64,000 nucleotides of DNA from Izhakiella australiensis (GCF_002006995.1 NZ_MRUL01000004.1:124001-188000), one strand, 5' to 3'. Counted from the first letter of the stretch, positions 30,544 to 40,533 are shown. A program made the numbers and translations. Notes: generated from the sequence alone by a model not told the origin.

Positions 30544-31464
30544 TTAATAACGGATTTTTGGATCAATAACGGCGTAGAGCACATCGACAACCGCATTAAA
30601 TAAGATGGTCAGCACCCCAACCAGAATGGTCAGGCTGAGCACCAGCGAATAATCACGGTTAAGCGCGCCGTTAACAAACAGCTGACCGATTCCCGGCAGG
30701 CCATAAATACTCTCTATCACCATTGAGCCGGTTATGATGCCGACGAACGCCGGTCCAAGGTAGGACAGCACCGGCAGCATTGCCGGTTTCAGCGCATGGC
30801 GCAGCACAATACGTCGCATCGGCAAGCCTTTCGCCCGGGCGGTGCGAATAAAGTTCGAATGCAGCACTTCGATCATAGAGCCACGGGTAATACGTGCAAT
30901 GCTGGCAATATAGGCCAGCGACAGCGCCACCATCGGCAGGATCATATATTTGGGTGCCCCACCGTTCCAGCCGCCGCCCGGCAGCCACTGCAGGCTGATG
31001 GCGAAAATCAACACCAGTAATGGCGCCACCACAAAACTGGGTATTACCACCCCGGTCATTGCCACCCCCATGACCGCAAAATCCCAGCGGGTATTTTGCT
31101 TCAGCGCGGCAATAACGCCGGCAGTGACCCCCAGCACCAGCGCCAGCAAAAATGCCGCAAGGCCAAGCTTGGCCGAAACCGGAAAAGCGTGGGAAATAAG
31201 GTAGTTGACCGAATAATCTTTGTATTTGAACGAGGGACCGAAATCACCATGGGCCAGCTGTAACAGATAATTGAGATACTGCTTGCCGATCGGATCGTTG
31301 AGATGATATTTCGCTTCAATATTGGCCATCACTTCCGGCGACAGAGTGCGCTCGCCGGTAAACGGGCTTCCCGGCGCCAGGCGCATCATAAAGAAGGATA
31401 TCGTGATGAGTACGAACAGCGTCGGGATTGCCTCAAGCAGCCGGCGCAGAATAAACTTTAACAT
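30544..31464 (-). CDS. oppB: Oligopeptide ABC transporter permease OppB
   Basis: 306 residues, the E. coli length from MLKFILRR. Six membrane helices and the EAA loop NFIRTARAKGLPMRRIVLRHALKP. The second in-frame ATG (31464) is chosen because TAGGT is 7 bp upstream and homologues start there. It is separated from oppA by about 100 bp containing a hairpin, consistent with higher expression of oppA than of the permease genes. Confidence 0.97.
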   Translation of the reverse strand: MLKFILRRLLEAIPTLFVLITISFFMMRLAPGSPFTGERTLSPEVMANIEAKYHLNDPIGKQYLNYLLQLAHGDFGPSFKYKDYSVNYLISHAFPVSAKLGLAAFLLALVLGVTAGVIAALKQNTRWDFAVMGVAMTGVVIPSFVVAPLLVLIFAISLQWLPGGGWNGGAPKYMILPMVALSLAYIASIARITRGSMIEVLHSNFIRTARAKGLPMRRIVLRHALKPAMLPVLSYLGPAFVGIITGSMVIESIYGLPGIGQLFVNGALNRDYSLVLSLTILVGVLTILFNAVVDVLYAVIDPKIRY

Positions 31465-31531
31465 TGCCATACCTACAGAGCTGATGCCTTACTTCAGCGA
31501 ACGGAAATAAGGTCACATTGCTTCTTAAATC

Positions 31532-31550
31532 GGGCGGCAAATTGCCGCCC
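31532..31550 (-). terminator. Intercistronic hairpin oppA-oppB
   Basis: GGGCGGCA and TGCCGCCC (31532-31539, 31543-31550) make an 8 bp stem with a 3 nt loop, 16 bp after the oppA stop. There is no clean T run, so partial termination or 3'-end protection of the oppA message is more likely than full termination. Confidence 0.55.
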
Positions 31551-31566
31551 ATAAAACGCATTATTT

Positions 31567-33207
31567 TTAGTGCTTAATAATGTACAGGTTCTTGTCGTAA
31601 ACGTTATCCAGCGCATCTTTGCCGGTATAGCCGCCAACATACGGTTTCACCAGACGAGCATTCACGTAGTAATAGACCGGAACCATCATGGAATCCTTAT
31701 CCAGCACCTGCTCTGCCTTGTCATACAGCGCGGCGCGTCCTTTTTCGTCTTCCGCACCCGCAGCCTGCGCTATAACTTTGTCATAGTCAGCCGACTTGTA
31801 GTGCGAGGTGTTATTGCTGCTGTTTGACAGCATGACGTTCAGGAAGGAAGTCGGTTCGTTGTAGTCGGCGCACCAGGCGGCGCGGGCGACGTCAAAGTTA
31901 CCCTGATGGCGGGTATCCAGATAGGTTTTCCACTCTTCGTTGGTCAGCTTGACGTTAACGCCGAGGTTTTTCTTCCAGATTGATGCGGCAGCAATCGCCA
32001 GTTTTTTATGCAGATCGGAGGTGTTATACAACAGCTCGAAGCTCAGCGGCTTATCGGCGGTATAACCAGCTTCCGCCAGCAGTTTCTTCGCCTCTTCGTT
32101 GCGCTTAGCCTGGGTCCAGCTAAACCACTCTGGTTTGGTCAGCTGCATACCGTCGGTTGCCGGCGGTGTAAAGCTGTAGGCCGGGATCTGGCCCTGCGCA
32201 AGCACTTTATTGGTGATGATATCGCGATCCAGCCCCAGCTTCAGCGCGGTACGAACGCGCGGATCGGTAAACGGCGCTTTCTGGTTGTTGATTTCGTAAT
32301 AGTAGGTGCACAGATAGGGATCAACGTGCAGCTCTTTCGGGTTATCACGCTTCAGCTTCTGGAACAGCTCGATAGGCATGTTGTTATACGTCATGTCGCT
32401 GCCGTCCTGACTGAAGTAACGGTTAACGTCGGTAACTTCAGAAGAGATAGGCAGGAAGGTGACTTTTTCCAGTTTGGTATTGGCGTTGTCCCAGTACTCC
32501 GGGTTACGTACAACAACAATACGTTCGTTAATCACGTGCTCTTTCAGCTTAAATGCGCCGTTGCCGACCCAGTTTTGCGGCTGGGTCCAGTTTTCACCGA
32601 ATTTATCAACCGCAGGCTTGTAGACCGGTGACATTGATCCATGAATCAAAAGCTTATAGAAGTAAGGGACAGACTCACTCAGCGTAACCTGTAGGGTGTG
32701 ATCGTCGATGGCTTTTACGCCCAGGGTATCCGGCGACTTTTTGCCCGCAATAATGTCATCAACGTTTTCCAGGTGGCCATATTGCAGATAGCTGGCGTAG
32801 GGAGAAGCCGTCTTCGGATCCGCCAGGCGCTGCCAGCTATAAACGAAATCAGCGGCGGTTACCGGCTGGCCATTGGACCACTTGGCATTGGGACGTAAAT
32901 GGAATGTCCAGACTTTGCCGTCTTTGTTTTCCCAGCTTTCAGCAACGCCGGGAATCGGGTGTCCGTTGGCATCGCTAATCACCAGGCCTTCAAGCAGGTC
33001 GCGACTGACGTTGGATTCCGGCACCCCTTCGATTTTATGCGGGTCCAGAGACTGAACTTCACTGCCGTTACCCTTCACCAGTTCCTGTTTAGCTGCCAGC
33101 TCAACGCCTGCCGGCACGCTGGCCGCCCATGCGGCGTTCCCGGCCATGGTCCCCAACGCAGCAAAAATACTTGCTGCAACCAGACTCTTCTTCGTGATGT
33201 TGGTCAT
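31567..33207 (-). CDS. oppA: Periplasmic oligopeptide-binding protein OppA
   Basis: 546 residues (E. coli 543). A Sec signal peptide of about 28 residues ends AAWA-AS. Solute-binding protein family 5: SLDPHKIEGVPESNVSRDLLEGLV, VTAADFVYSWQRLADP, the DARTALKLG-like VRTALKLGLDRD and the C-terminal AAWCADYNEPTSFLN that contacts peptide backbones. It captures 2-5 residue peptides of nearly any sequence. GGAG lies 7 bp upstream. A second paralogue lies directly upstream. Confidence 0.98.
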   Translation of the reverse strand: MTNITKKSLVAASIFAALGTMAGNAAWAASVPAGVELAAKQELVKGNGSEVQSLDPHKIEGVPESNVSRDLLEGLVISDANGHPIPGVAESWENKDGKVWTFHLRPNAKWSNGQPVTAADFVYSWQRLADPKTASPYASYLQYGHLENVDDIIAGKKSPDTLGVKAIDDHTLQVTLSESVPYFYKLLIHGSMSPVYKPAVDKFGENWTQPQNWVGNGAFKLKEHVINERIVVVRNPEYWDNANTKLEKVTFLPISSEVTDVNRYFSQDGSDMTYNNMPIELFQKLKRDNPKELHVDPYLCTYYYEINNQKAPFTDPRVRTALKLGLDRDIITNKVLAQGQIPAYSFTPPATDGMQLTKPEWFSWTQAKRNEEAKKLLAEAGYTADKPLSFELLYNTSDLHKKLAIAAASIWKKNLGVNVKLTNEEWKTYLDTRHQGNFDVARAAWCADYNEPTSFLNVMLSNSSNNTSHYKSADYDKVIAQAAGAEDEKGRAALYDKAEQVLDKDSMMVPVYYYVNARLVKPYVGGYTGKDALDNVYDKNLYIIKH

Positions 33208-33364
33208 TATTTACTCCAGTTTTTATAATCACCCCGGTACACCGCACCAGAGATCCCCCCGTTATCCGGGCCTAGCGCCTGCGCAGAGGAACGAATTTCT
33301 GCTCAGGCCAATTTCTGTTTACCCTGTGGTTTAAGACCACCTTAAGCTTTAGCACGTCTGCAGA

Positions 33365-34996
33365 TTAATGTGCCGTAATATAGAAATATTTAATATCGAG
33401 CGAATCACGCGGATCTTTACCGGTAAATCCACCAACCCAGGGTTTTACCAGCCGCGCGCTCACCCGATAGTAGACCGGCACAAACGCTGAATCAGCATCA
33501 AGCTGCTGCTCGGCCTGCTGATATACTTGCGGCCGCAGCCGATCGCTAACTTCAAGGCTCTTTTTCATTAATGCATCGAAAGCGGCGTCATGATAGAACG
33601 AGGTGTTGGCACTTGAGTCGCTGAGAAATACGTTGAGAAAAGATGAGGGTTCGTTGTAATCAGAACACCATGTCGCGCGCGACGCGTCGTACAAACCCTT
33701 GCGGCGTATTTCCAGCATGTTTTTCCACGGCTGATTATCCAGTCGAACCTCGGCGCCAAGGTTTTCATGCCACATTGCCGCCGCCGCAGCAGCCTGCTTA
33801 TAGTTAATATCAGAGGTGTTGTATAACAGCGAAAACGTCAACGGATGCGCAGGACCGTACCCCGCCTCGCGCAGCAGTGTCCGGGCGCGCTGATTGCGCG
33901 CCGCCTGCGTTTGCTTAAACCAGTCAGGCACTGCCAGATCGGCACCATCGGTATAGGGCGGCGTAAAGCCCCAGGCGGGCACCTGCCCCTGCCCCATAAT
34001 TTTGCTGGTGATGAAGTTACGGTCGAGTGACAGCTTAACCGCCTCTCTTACCCTTACATCATCAAAAGGCGGGCGCTTACTATTCAGCTCGTAGTAAAAG
34101 GTACAAAGATAAGGCGTAACGCGTACCTGCGGCCCCAGTTCAGTTTTCAATGTGGAAAACATATCCGGCGGCAGCGCGCTATCGGAAATATCCACCTCAT
34201 TCTGACGATAACGCTCAACGTCTTTACTGGTAGAGATCAGCGGTAAAAAAGTGGCTTGTTCAATAACCGTATGCGCATTATCCCAATAGTAAGGATTACG
34301 TTTCAGGACGATCTTTTCATTAATAACCCAGTCGCTCAGACTGTATGCCCCGTTGCCCACATAGTGAGCCGGCTGGGTCCATTTATCACCCCACTGTTCT
34401 ACCGCTTTACGATTTACCGGTTTTAATGCGGTATGCGTCACCATCGCCAGAAAATAAGGAACGGGCTCATTCAGCGTCACCTGCAGCTGATATTTACTCA
34501 GGGCTTTAATGCCAAGCGCTTCGGGCGGCAGTTTACCGCTAATCACCGCGCTGGCATTTTCAACGTGGGCATATTCCAGATAGCTTGAATAATGTGAGGC
34601 GTTTTCAGGCGAGGCCAGCCGGCGCCAGCTATAGACAAAATCAGCGGCAGTCACGGGTTCACCATCAGACCAGCGCGCCTCTTTACGCAAGGTAAACGTC
34701 CATACCTTATTTTGAACGTTGTTCCATTCAAGGGCAGCGCCAGCAACGATGTGCCCATAATTATCGGTCGTAACCAGGCCTTCCAGCAGGTTAAGAATGA
34801 CGGTGCTTTCCGGTACGCCCTGCGATCTCATCGGATCAAGCGTAGCCACTTCGGCGCCATTATTAATGACAATATGCTGCTGTGCAGCCAGCGGCGTATC
34901 CTGCTCTGGCTGCGCCGCATTCACGAGGTTGAAATGCAAAAATGACAAAGCCACCAGACTAAGTTGCGCATAGCGTTTTGAAATCAGCAATTTCAT
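33365..34996 (-). CDS. OppA-like second oligopeptide-binding protein
   Basis: 543 residues from ATG 34996, with a signal peptide (about 1-27, ending VNAA). It aligns with OppA along its whole length: TLDPMRSQGVPESTVILNLLEGLV, VTAADFVYSWRRLASP, WCSDYNEPSSFLNVFLSDSSANTSFYHD and the KPWVGGFTGKDPRDSLD end. By eye it is clearly diverged from OppA but the same subfamily, so peptide specificity or affinity may differ; MppA (murein tripeptide binding) is another relative. 157 bp separate it from oppA, which has its own leader. It probably feeds the same OppBCDF permease. The start has only a weak ribosome site; TTG/GTG alternatives exist upstream. Confidence 0.9.
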   Translation of the reverse strand: MKLLISKRYAQLSLVALSFLHFNLVNAAQPEQDTPLAAQQHIVINNGAEVATLDPMRSQGVPESTVILNLLEGLVTTDNYGHIVAGAALEWNNVQNKVWTFTLRKEARWSDGEPVTAADFVYSWRRLASPENASHYSSYLEYAHVENASAVISGKLPPEALGIKALSKYQLQVTLNEPVPYFLAMVTHTALKPVNRKAVEQWGDKWTQPAHYVGNGAYSLSDWVINEKIVLKRNPYYWDNAHTVIEQATFLPLISTSKDVERYRQNEVDISDSALPPDMFSTLKTELGPQVRVTPYLCTFYYELNSKRPPFDDVRVREAVKLSLDRNFITSKIMGQGQVPAWGFTPPYTDGADLAVPDWFKQTQAARNQRARTLLREAGYGPAHPLTFSLLYNTSDINYKQAAAAAAMWHENLGAEVRLDNQPWKNMLEIRRKGLYDASRATWCSDYNEPSSFLNVFLSDSSANTSFYHDAAFDALMKKSLEVSDRLRPQVYQQAEQQLDADSAFVPVYYRVSARLVKPWVGGFTGKDPRDSLDIKYFYITAH

Positions 34997-35660
34997 CTCA
35001 GCGTGAATGACCTTTTTTATGTTCTGAGCTAAATAAGCAAAATCCGTACACACTTTGCGTCACACTCAGATTTTTTTCGTTGCGCCGAAATTACCAGATG
35101 AATTTTTACTGCGCTAAAGCTATCTGACGAAAATGTTAACTAATTCTCTTTTATCATGACTCTTTACACAGGTGAAGTGTTATTTTGCGCAGATAAATAT
35201 TAATAAAAAACAATAAAATCAATGAATTAAACAAGAAATGACCATAACTAAGTCAAATTACATGCCGTGCACGACTAAAAAACAAACAAATAACATCATT
35301 ATCGGGATAAATAAGATACTATCCTGAAATATTCAATCGGAATGGATTTTAACGCCACATTACAGGCTAAATTCCAGAGAATTAAATGTTAAAATAATAA
35401 CACCCACTAAGAATAATCTGTTTCTTCTCAGCGGATTAGTAGGAAAACTTATCAGGCGAGATGGCTGGTAAACAAAACAAATGAGTGCGCATTTAAGGTG
35501 CACTGCTGCGACTTTTTTGCACCAAAACAGGGCAATTTCAACGATTGATTAAAAAATAAGTTTCAGAAAAACGCGCAAGCTTCCCCTGGCGATATAGCGT
35601 CATAGCGTTTACAAGCTGATTTATCCAGAGCCAGAATCATCCTATCAAAACATTTAGCCG
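34997..35660. other. AT-rich non-coding spacer
   Basis: About 660 bp with strong A/T bias and no credible gene. It occupies the place where E. coli has ychE between adhE and oppA; no YchE-like sequence was recognised. The promoter of the OppA-like gene must lie in the left part. Confidence 0.6.
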
Positions 35661-35834
35661 TCAAAACAGCGCAAAAAGTAGTGCCACCGGAAAACTTATT
35701 GGCCATGTTGCCCCGACCAGCAGTGCAGATAATATGCGGATACTGATGCGGTCCCGGGCGATAAAAAAAGTGACGATAGCGGCAACCAGCGCCACAATCG
35801 CATAAAAAACTAACATACTCTGATACAAACTCAC
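35661..35834 (-). CDS. OrtT/GhoT-family small membrane toxin
   Basis: 57 residues starting at GTG 35834. Translation begins MSLYQSMLVFYAIVALVAAI and ends LLVGATWPISFPVALLFALF; two hydrophobic segments (about 7-25 and 33-56) flank a charged loop FIARDRISIR. From memory this matches E. coli OrtT (YdcX), also 57 aa starting MSLYQ, and GhoT, whose C-terminus has the same TWP-S-PVALLF pattern. These proteins damage the membrane and lower proton motive force. No GhoS-type antitoxin gene is adjacent, so it looks like an orphan, as OrtT is. Start GTG with AAGG 9 bp upstream; ATG at 35816 is an alternative. A longer overlapping frame on the same strand (35563-35880) is a shadow. Confidence 0.85.
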   Translation of the reverse strand: MSLYQSMLVFYAIVALVAAIVTFFIARDRISIRILSALLVGATWPISFPVALLFALF

Positions 35835-36273
35835 CGCCGCTTACCTTTTTGCTTTTATCTGGCATTATTATACCCGGCACGGCTGCGATTACTTGTTTTC
35901 ATCCTCATTATTCCGAACTATTCCTCCCTGATAAATTTAATGCAACCAGCAAGTTACATAAACGTGCCAGTTTGTTTGTTAATTGGTAAAACAAAGTAAC
36001 AATGAATCAGAAAATCACAGCTGAATGGTGTCAGCCATGTGGAAACTTGATGTAAATCACACTTTTTAACACACGGCAGAGTTACGCTATCAGCACTGAA
36101 GGAAGACGCCAAAAGGTTCAAGATATTGCTCTTTTAGCAGACTTTTTTAGTAAAAAAGTATGAGAAACAATCAACACTTTTCAGCAATGCGGGTCCGCTG
36201 TCGTGTTGGATAGCTATAATAAATTGCTCCGACTTGTTTACTAAAAGAGTTTAACTTTCATCAGGAGAGCATT
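35835..36273. other. Intergenic region upstream of adhE
   Basis: About 440 bp between the divergent ortT-like gene and adhE, AT-rich, with an FNR-like site at 36047. No gene seen. It fits a long regulated adhE leader, as known in E. coli. The ribosome site CAGGAGAG precedes the adhE ATG. Confidence 0.55.
36047..36060. promoter_or_regulatory. FNR-like site upstream of adhE
   Basis: TTGAT-GTAA-ATCAC matches the FNR box TTGAT-N4-ATCAA in 9 of 10 positions. It lies 213 bp before the adhE start. adhE is an anaerobic enzyme, so oxygen control is plausible; the site was found by eye. Confidence 0.5.
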
Positions 36274-38961
36274 ATGGCCGTTACGAATGTTGCCGAACTT
36301 AACGCACTGGTTGAGCGTGTTAAGAAAGCTCAGCGTGAGTACGCTAACTTTTCACAAGAACAGGTTGATAAGATTTTCCGCGCAGCCGCACTGGCAGCAG
36401 CTGATGCCCGTATTCAACTGGCTAAAATGGCAGTAGCAGAGTCAGGCATGGGCATCGTTGAAGACAAGGTAATAAAAAACCACTTCGCTTCTGAGTATAT
36501 TTATAACGCCTATAAGGATGAAAAAACCTGCGGCGTGCTTGCCACTGACGACACCTACGGCACCATCACCATCGCCGAGCCAATCGGGCTGATTTGCGGG
36601 ATTGTTCCGACCACCAACCCTACTTCTACCGCGATCTTTAAAGCGCTTATCAGTCTTAAAACCCGCAACGGTATCATTTTCTCTCCGCACCCACGTGCCA
36701 AGGATGCCACCAATAAAGCGGCAGACATTGTTCTGAAAGCGGCAATTGAGGCCGGCGCGCCGAAAGATCTTATTGGCTGGATCGATGCGCCCTCCGTCGA
36801 ATTGTCTAATCAATTAATGCATCACCCCGACATCAACCTGATCCTCGCCACCGGTGGTCCGGGCATGGTCAAAGCAGCCTACAGTTCAGGAAAACCCGCC
36901 ATTGGTGTCGGCGCCGGTAATACACCGGTGGTGATTGATGAAACCGCTGATATTAAACGCGCAGTTGCCTCTATCCTGATGTCTAAGACCTTCGATAATG
37001 GCGTTATTTGCGCTTCTGAACAGTCTGTTATCGTCGTCGATTCCGTTTATGAAGCAGTACGCGAGCGTTTTGCCACACATGGTGGCTACCTGCTACAGGG
37101 TAAAGAGCTGAAGGCCGTTCAGGATATCATTCTGAAAAACGGCGGGTTGAATGCGGCTATCGTAGGTCAACCGGCGGCGAAAATAGCTGAAATGGCCGGA
37201 ATTAACGTTCCGGCTAATACCAAAATCCTTATTGGCGAAGTTAAGCTGGTTGATGAATCCGAGCCGTTTGCTCATGAGAAGCTGTCGCCGACGCTTGCGA
37301 TGTACCGTGCAAAAGATTTTGCCGACGCGGTCGACAAGGCGGAGAAACTGGTCGCCATGGGCGGTATCGGTCACACTTCCTGCCTGTATACCGACCAGGA
37401 TAATCAGCATGAGCGGGTCAATTTCTTCGGCGACAAGATGAAAACCGCCCGTATTCTGATCAATACGCCGGCCTCACAGGGCGGGATCGGCGATCTGTAT
37501 AACTTTAAACTGGCGCCGTCACTGACGCTGGGTTGCGGCTCCTGGGGTGGTAACTCCATTTCGGAGAACGTTGGTCCTAAACACCTGATCAATAAAAAAA
37601 CCGTGGCTAAGCGAGCAGAAAATATGTTGTGGCATAAACTACCGAAGTCTATCTACTTCCGTCGCGGTTCACTGCCCATTGCACTGGAAGAAGTCGCCAG
37701 CGAAGGAGCAAAACGCGCCTTCATCGTTACCGACCGGTTCCTGTTTAATAACGGCTACGCTGACCAGATAACCCGCGTACTCAAGTCCTATAACATTGAA
37801 ACGGAAATCTTCTTCGAAGTTGAAGCGGACCCGACGCTAAGCATCGTGCGCAAAGGGGCTGAACAGATGAATTCGTTCAAACCCGATACCATTATCGCCC
37901 TCGGCGGCGGCTCGCCGATGGATGCGGCCAAAATCATGTGGGTAATGTATGAGCACCCGCAAACCCATTTTGAAGAGCTGGCGCTGCGCTTTATGGATAT
38001 CCGTAAACGCATCTACAAATTCCCGAAAATGGGCGTGAAAGCGAAAATGATAGCGATCACCACCACTTCAGGTACCGGCTCAGAAGTCACGCCGTTTGCG
38101 GTGGTAACTGATGACGCCACCGGTCAAAAATATCCACTGGCAGACTACGCCCTCACCCCGGACATGGCCATCGTTGATGCCAATCTGGTGATGAACATGC
38201 CGAAGTCGCTGTGCGCATTTGGTGGTCTGGACGCCGTAACCCATTCACTGGAAGCTTACGTTTCGGTTCTGGCGAATGAATATTCCGATGGTCAGGCGCT
38301 GCAGGCCCTTAAACTCCTTAAAGAGTATCTGCCGGCCAGCTATCATGAAGGCGCCGCCAACCCGGTAGCCCGCGAGCGCGTACACAACGCGGCAACCATC
38401 GCCGGTATCGCTTTCGCCAATGCCTTCCTTGGCGTATGTCACTCTATGGCGCATAAATTGGGCTCGGAGTTCCATATTCCACACGGCCTGGCGAATGCCC
38501 TGCTGATCTGTAACGTCATTCGCTATAACGCTAACGATAACCCAACCAAGCAGACGGCATTCAGCCAGTACGACCGCCCGCAGGCTCGTCGCCGCTATGC
38601 TGAGGTCGCTGACCATCTCGGTCTTAGCGCCGCAGGTGACCGTACCGGGCAGAAAATTGAAAAACTGCTGGCGTGGCTGGAAGAAATGAAGGCCTCTCTG
38701 GGGATTCCGAAGTCTATTCGCGAAGCGGGCGTGCAGGAAGCTGACTTCCTGGCGAAAGTGGATAAACTCGCTGATGACGCTTTTGATGACCAGTGTACCG
38801 GTGCCAACCCGCGCTATCCGCTGATTGCCGAATTGAAACAAATCATGCTGGATACCTTCTATGGTCGTGAATTCAATGAACCTTTCGACAACATTACCGA
38901 GGCGGTAAAAGCGCAGCCGGTAGCGGCGAAAAAAAACGAGAAAAAAGCTAAAAAAGCATAA
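36274..38961 (+). CDS. adhE: Bifunctional acetaldehyde-CoA/alcohol dehydrogenase AdhE
   Basis: 895 residues (E. coli 891). The N-terminal aldehyde dehydrogenase half (about 1-440) has catalytic C246 in DNGVICASEQ; the C-terminal iron alcohol dehydrogenase half (about 450-870) has GGGSPMDAAKIMW and the metal-binding stretches GLDAVTHSLEAYVS and HSMAHKLGSEFHIPHG. It reduces acetyl-CoA to ethanol in fermentation and forms spirosomes. The tail is lysine-rich (KKNEKKAKKA). It lies divergent to the ortT-like gene and convergent with tdk. Confidence 0.98.
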   Translation: MAVTNVAELNALVERVKKAQREYANFSQEQVDKIFRAAALAAADARIQLAKMAVAESGMGIVEDKVIKNHFASEYIYNAYKDEKTCGVLATDDTYGTITIAEPIGLICGIVPTTNPTSTAIFKALISLKTRNGIIFSPHPRAKDATNKAADIVLKAAIEAGAPKDLIGWIDAPSVELSNQLMHHPDINLILATGGPGMVKAAYSSGKPAIGVGAGNTPVVIDETADIKRAVASILMSKTFDNGVICASEQSVIVVDSVYEAVRERFATHGGYLLQGKELKAVQDIILKNGGLNAAIVGQPAAKIAEMAGINVPANTKILIGEVKLVDESEPFAHEKLSPTLAMYRAKDFADAVDKAEKLVAMGGIGHTSCLYTDQDNQHERVNFFGDKMKTARILINTPASQGGIGDLYNFKLAPSLTLGCGSWGGNSISENVGPKHLINKKTVAKRAENMLWHKLPKSIYFRRGSLPIALEEVASEGAKRAFIVTDRFLFNNGYADQITRVLKSYNIETEIFFEVEADPTLSIVRKGAEQMNSFKPDTIIALGGGSPMDAAKIMWVMYEHPQTHFEELALRFMDIRKRIYKFPKMGVKAKMIAITTTSGTGSEVTPFAVVTDDATGQKYPLADYALTPDMAIVDANLVMNMPKSLCAFGGLDAVTHSLEAYVSVLANEYSDGQALQALKLLKEYLPASYHEGAANPVARERVHNAATIAGIAFANAFLGVCHSMAHKLGSEFHIPHGLANALLICNVIRYNANDNPTKQTAFSQYDRPQARRRYAEVADHLGLSAAGDRTGQKIEKLLAWLEEMKASLGIPKSIREAGVQEADFLAKVDKLADDAFDDQCTGANPRYPLIAELKQIMLDTFYGREFNEPFDNITEAVKAQPVAAKKNEKKAKKA

Positions 38962-39020
38962 CTTGTTATGTTTTAGCTTGCGCCCGGCAACGTAGTTAAT
39001 TACCGGCTTGCAGTAAAAAT

Positions 39021-39047
39021 AAACCCGCTTCGGCGGGTTTATTTTAT
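39021..39047. terminator. Terminator between adhE and tdk
   Basis: AAACCCGC (39021-39028) pairs with GCGGGTTT (39033-39040) around a TTCG-type tetraloop, followed by ATTTTAT. The A-rich left flank lets it also serve convergent tdk. Confidence 0.9.
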
Positions 39048-39111
39048 ATAAACATTAATTTTTTTTATAAAAGCTGAAATCAATAATGGATCCAGGACCT
39101 TTCCGGTAGCG

Positions 39112-39735
39112 TCAGCTGTTACTTTCAGCCGCTTTACCATCAACCGCCTGTAGGTTTCCCTTTTCAATCGCTTCCTTATAATGTTTGCGGCATACCGATA
39201 CATAGCGCTCATTACCGCCGATAACCACCTGCTCGCCCTCCCGGAAAGGCACCCCATTCTCATCCAGTCGCAAAACCATTCCCGCTTTACGGCCGCAGTG
39301 GCAAACCGTTTTTAATTCCACCAGCTTATCTGCCCATGCCAGCAAATACTGGCTGCCGGAAAAAAGCTCTCCGCGAAAGTCAGTGCGCAGACCATAGCAA
39401 AGAACAGGAATATCAAGGGAATCAACCACGTCAGATAACGCCTTTACCTGTTCTTTAGTCAGAAACTGACATTCATCAATTAGCACACAGTTAACCGCTT
39501 CATCGGCATGTGCCTGGCTTATCTGCTCAAAAAGTGCAGTTTGCGGATTATAAAGACAGGCGGGAGAAGCCAGACCAATGCGCGAACTGACCTTGCCGCT
39601 ACCAAAACGATCGTCAATTTCGGCGGTGTATACCAGCGTTCGCATGCCACGTTCCTGGTAGTTATAAGAAGACTGCAGTAAGGCCGTTGACTTACCCGCA
39701 TTCATTGCTGAGTAATAAAAATAAAGTTGCGCCAT
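39112..39735 (-). CDS. tdk: Thymidine kinase
   Basis: 207 residues (E. coli 205). Type II thymidine kinase of the salvage pathway. Walker [14 protein letters not shown] near residue 10, Walker [11 protein letters not shown] near 85-95, and zinc ligands in [10 protein letters not shown] and VCRKHY. Divergent from hns with a 390 bp gap, as in E. coli. Confidence 0.97.
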   Translation of the reverse strand: MAQLYFYYSAMNAGKSTALLQSSYNYQERGMRTLVYTAEIDDRFGSGKVSSRIGLASPACLYNPQTALFEQISQAHADEAVNCVLIDECQFLTKEQVKALSDVVDSLDIPVLCYGLRTDFRGELFSGSQYLLAWADKLVELKTVCHCGRKAGMVLRLDENGVPFREGEQVVIGGNERYVSVCRKHYKEAIEKGNLQAVDGKAAESNS

Positions 39736-40125
39736 CAGGCTTCACTCCGGGGCATTAGGGTAGAAATCTGCGGCGATTGTAACACAATCGCAGGTAAAAA
39801 AAGGCGGCAATAGCCTGCGGGATGACCGTCTCATTGCGGGTTTTAGGATACAAAGTGCCCATCGCCGGATACTGTCCATCAGTTAATCAATATCAACCAT
39901 AAGGTTTAATTAAAAATTACTGCACTTTTGTTTAATCATCTTTATCCCCACCCGTTACCGGGCGATGTTACACTTTATTTCAATGAAAGTTATTGTTCGC
40001 TTATATACAGGCTGGCATATTTAAATCAAATGTACTGAATAAAAAATTATTAGTTGCAGTTCATTTATTCTCTCTCTATTATTAGCAGCGATACCTACCT
40101 TCATTATAATTTAGAGATCAGGACA
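39736..40125. other. tdk/hns divergent regulatory region
   Basis: 390 bp, AT-rich, no gene seen. It carries the hns promoter and leader; in E. coli H-NS binds curved AT-rich DNA in this region and represses its own gene. A/T tracts are frequent here, but no single site can be assigned by eye. Confidence 0.5.
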
Positions 40126-40533
40126 ATGAGCGAAGCCCTTAAGATTCTTAATAACATTCGTACTCTGCGCGCCCAAGCCAGAGAATGTACACTTGAAACG
40201 CTGGAAGAGATGCTGGAAAAACTGGAAGTGGTGGTTAATGAACGCCGCGAAGAAGACAACCAGGCACAGGCAGAAATTGAGGAACGTAGTCGCAAATTGC
40301 AGCAATATCGCGAAATGCTGATTGCTGACGGAATTGATCCTAATGAATTACTCGCGACTTTAGGCGCTGCCAAAACCAGCGCAAAATCCAAGCGTGCGAC
40401 GCGTCCGGCAAAATATCAGTACGTTGACGAGAATGGCGAAACTAAAACCTGGACAGGCCAGGGCCGCACGCCTGCAGTTATCAAAAAAGCTATCGAAGAA
40501 CAAGGCAAGCAGCTGGATGATTTCTTGCTGTAA
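40126..40533 (+). CDS. hns: Nucleoid-structuring protein H-NS
   Basis: 135 residues (E. coli 137). N-terminal coiled-coil dimerisation region (about 1-65, [20 protein letters not shown]), linker rich in Lys/Ala/Ser, and C-terminal DNA-binding domain with [24 protein letters not shown], whose QGR loop enters the AT-rich minor groove. Chosen as hns rather than stpA by its place beside tdk. The ATG at 40126 gives MSEALK as in E. coli. Its usual antagonist SlyA is also in the window. Confidence 0.97.
   Translation: MSEALKILNNIRTLRAQARECTLETLEEMLEKLEVVVNERREEDNQAQAEIEERSRKLQQYREMLIADGIDPNELLATLGAAKTSAKSKRATRPAKYQYVDENGETKTWTGQGRTPAVIKKAIEEQGKQLDDFLL

Noticed and set aside
35563-35880. A 105-codon frame overlapping the OrtT-like gene
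   Set aside because: It is on the same strand in another frame; the shorter frame matches OrtT, and this one has cysteine-rich, unconserved translation.
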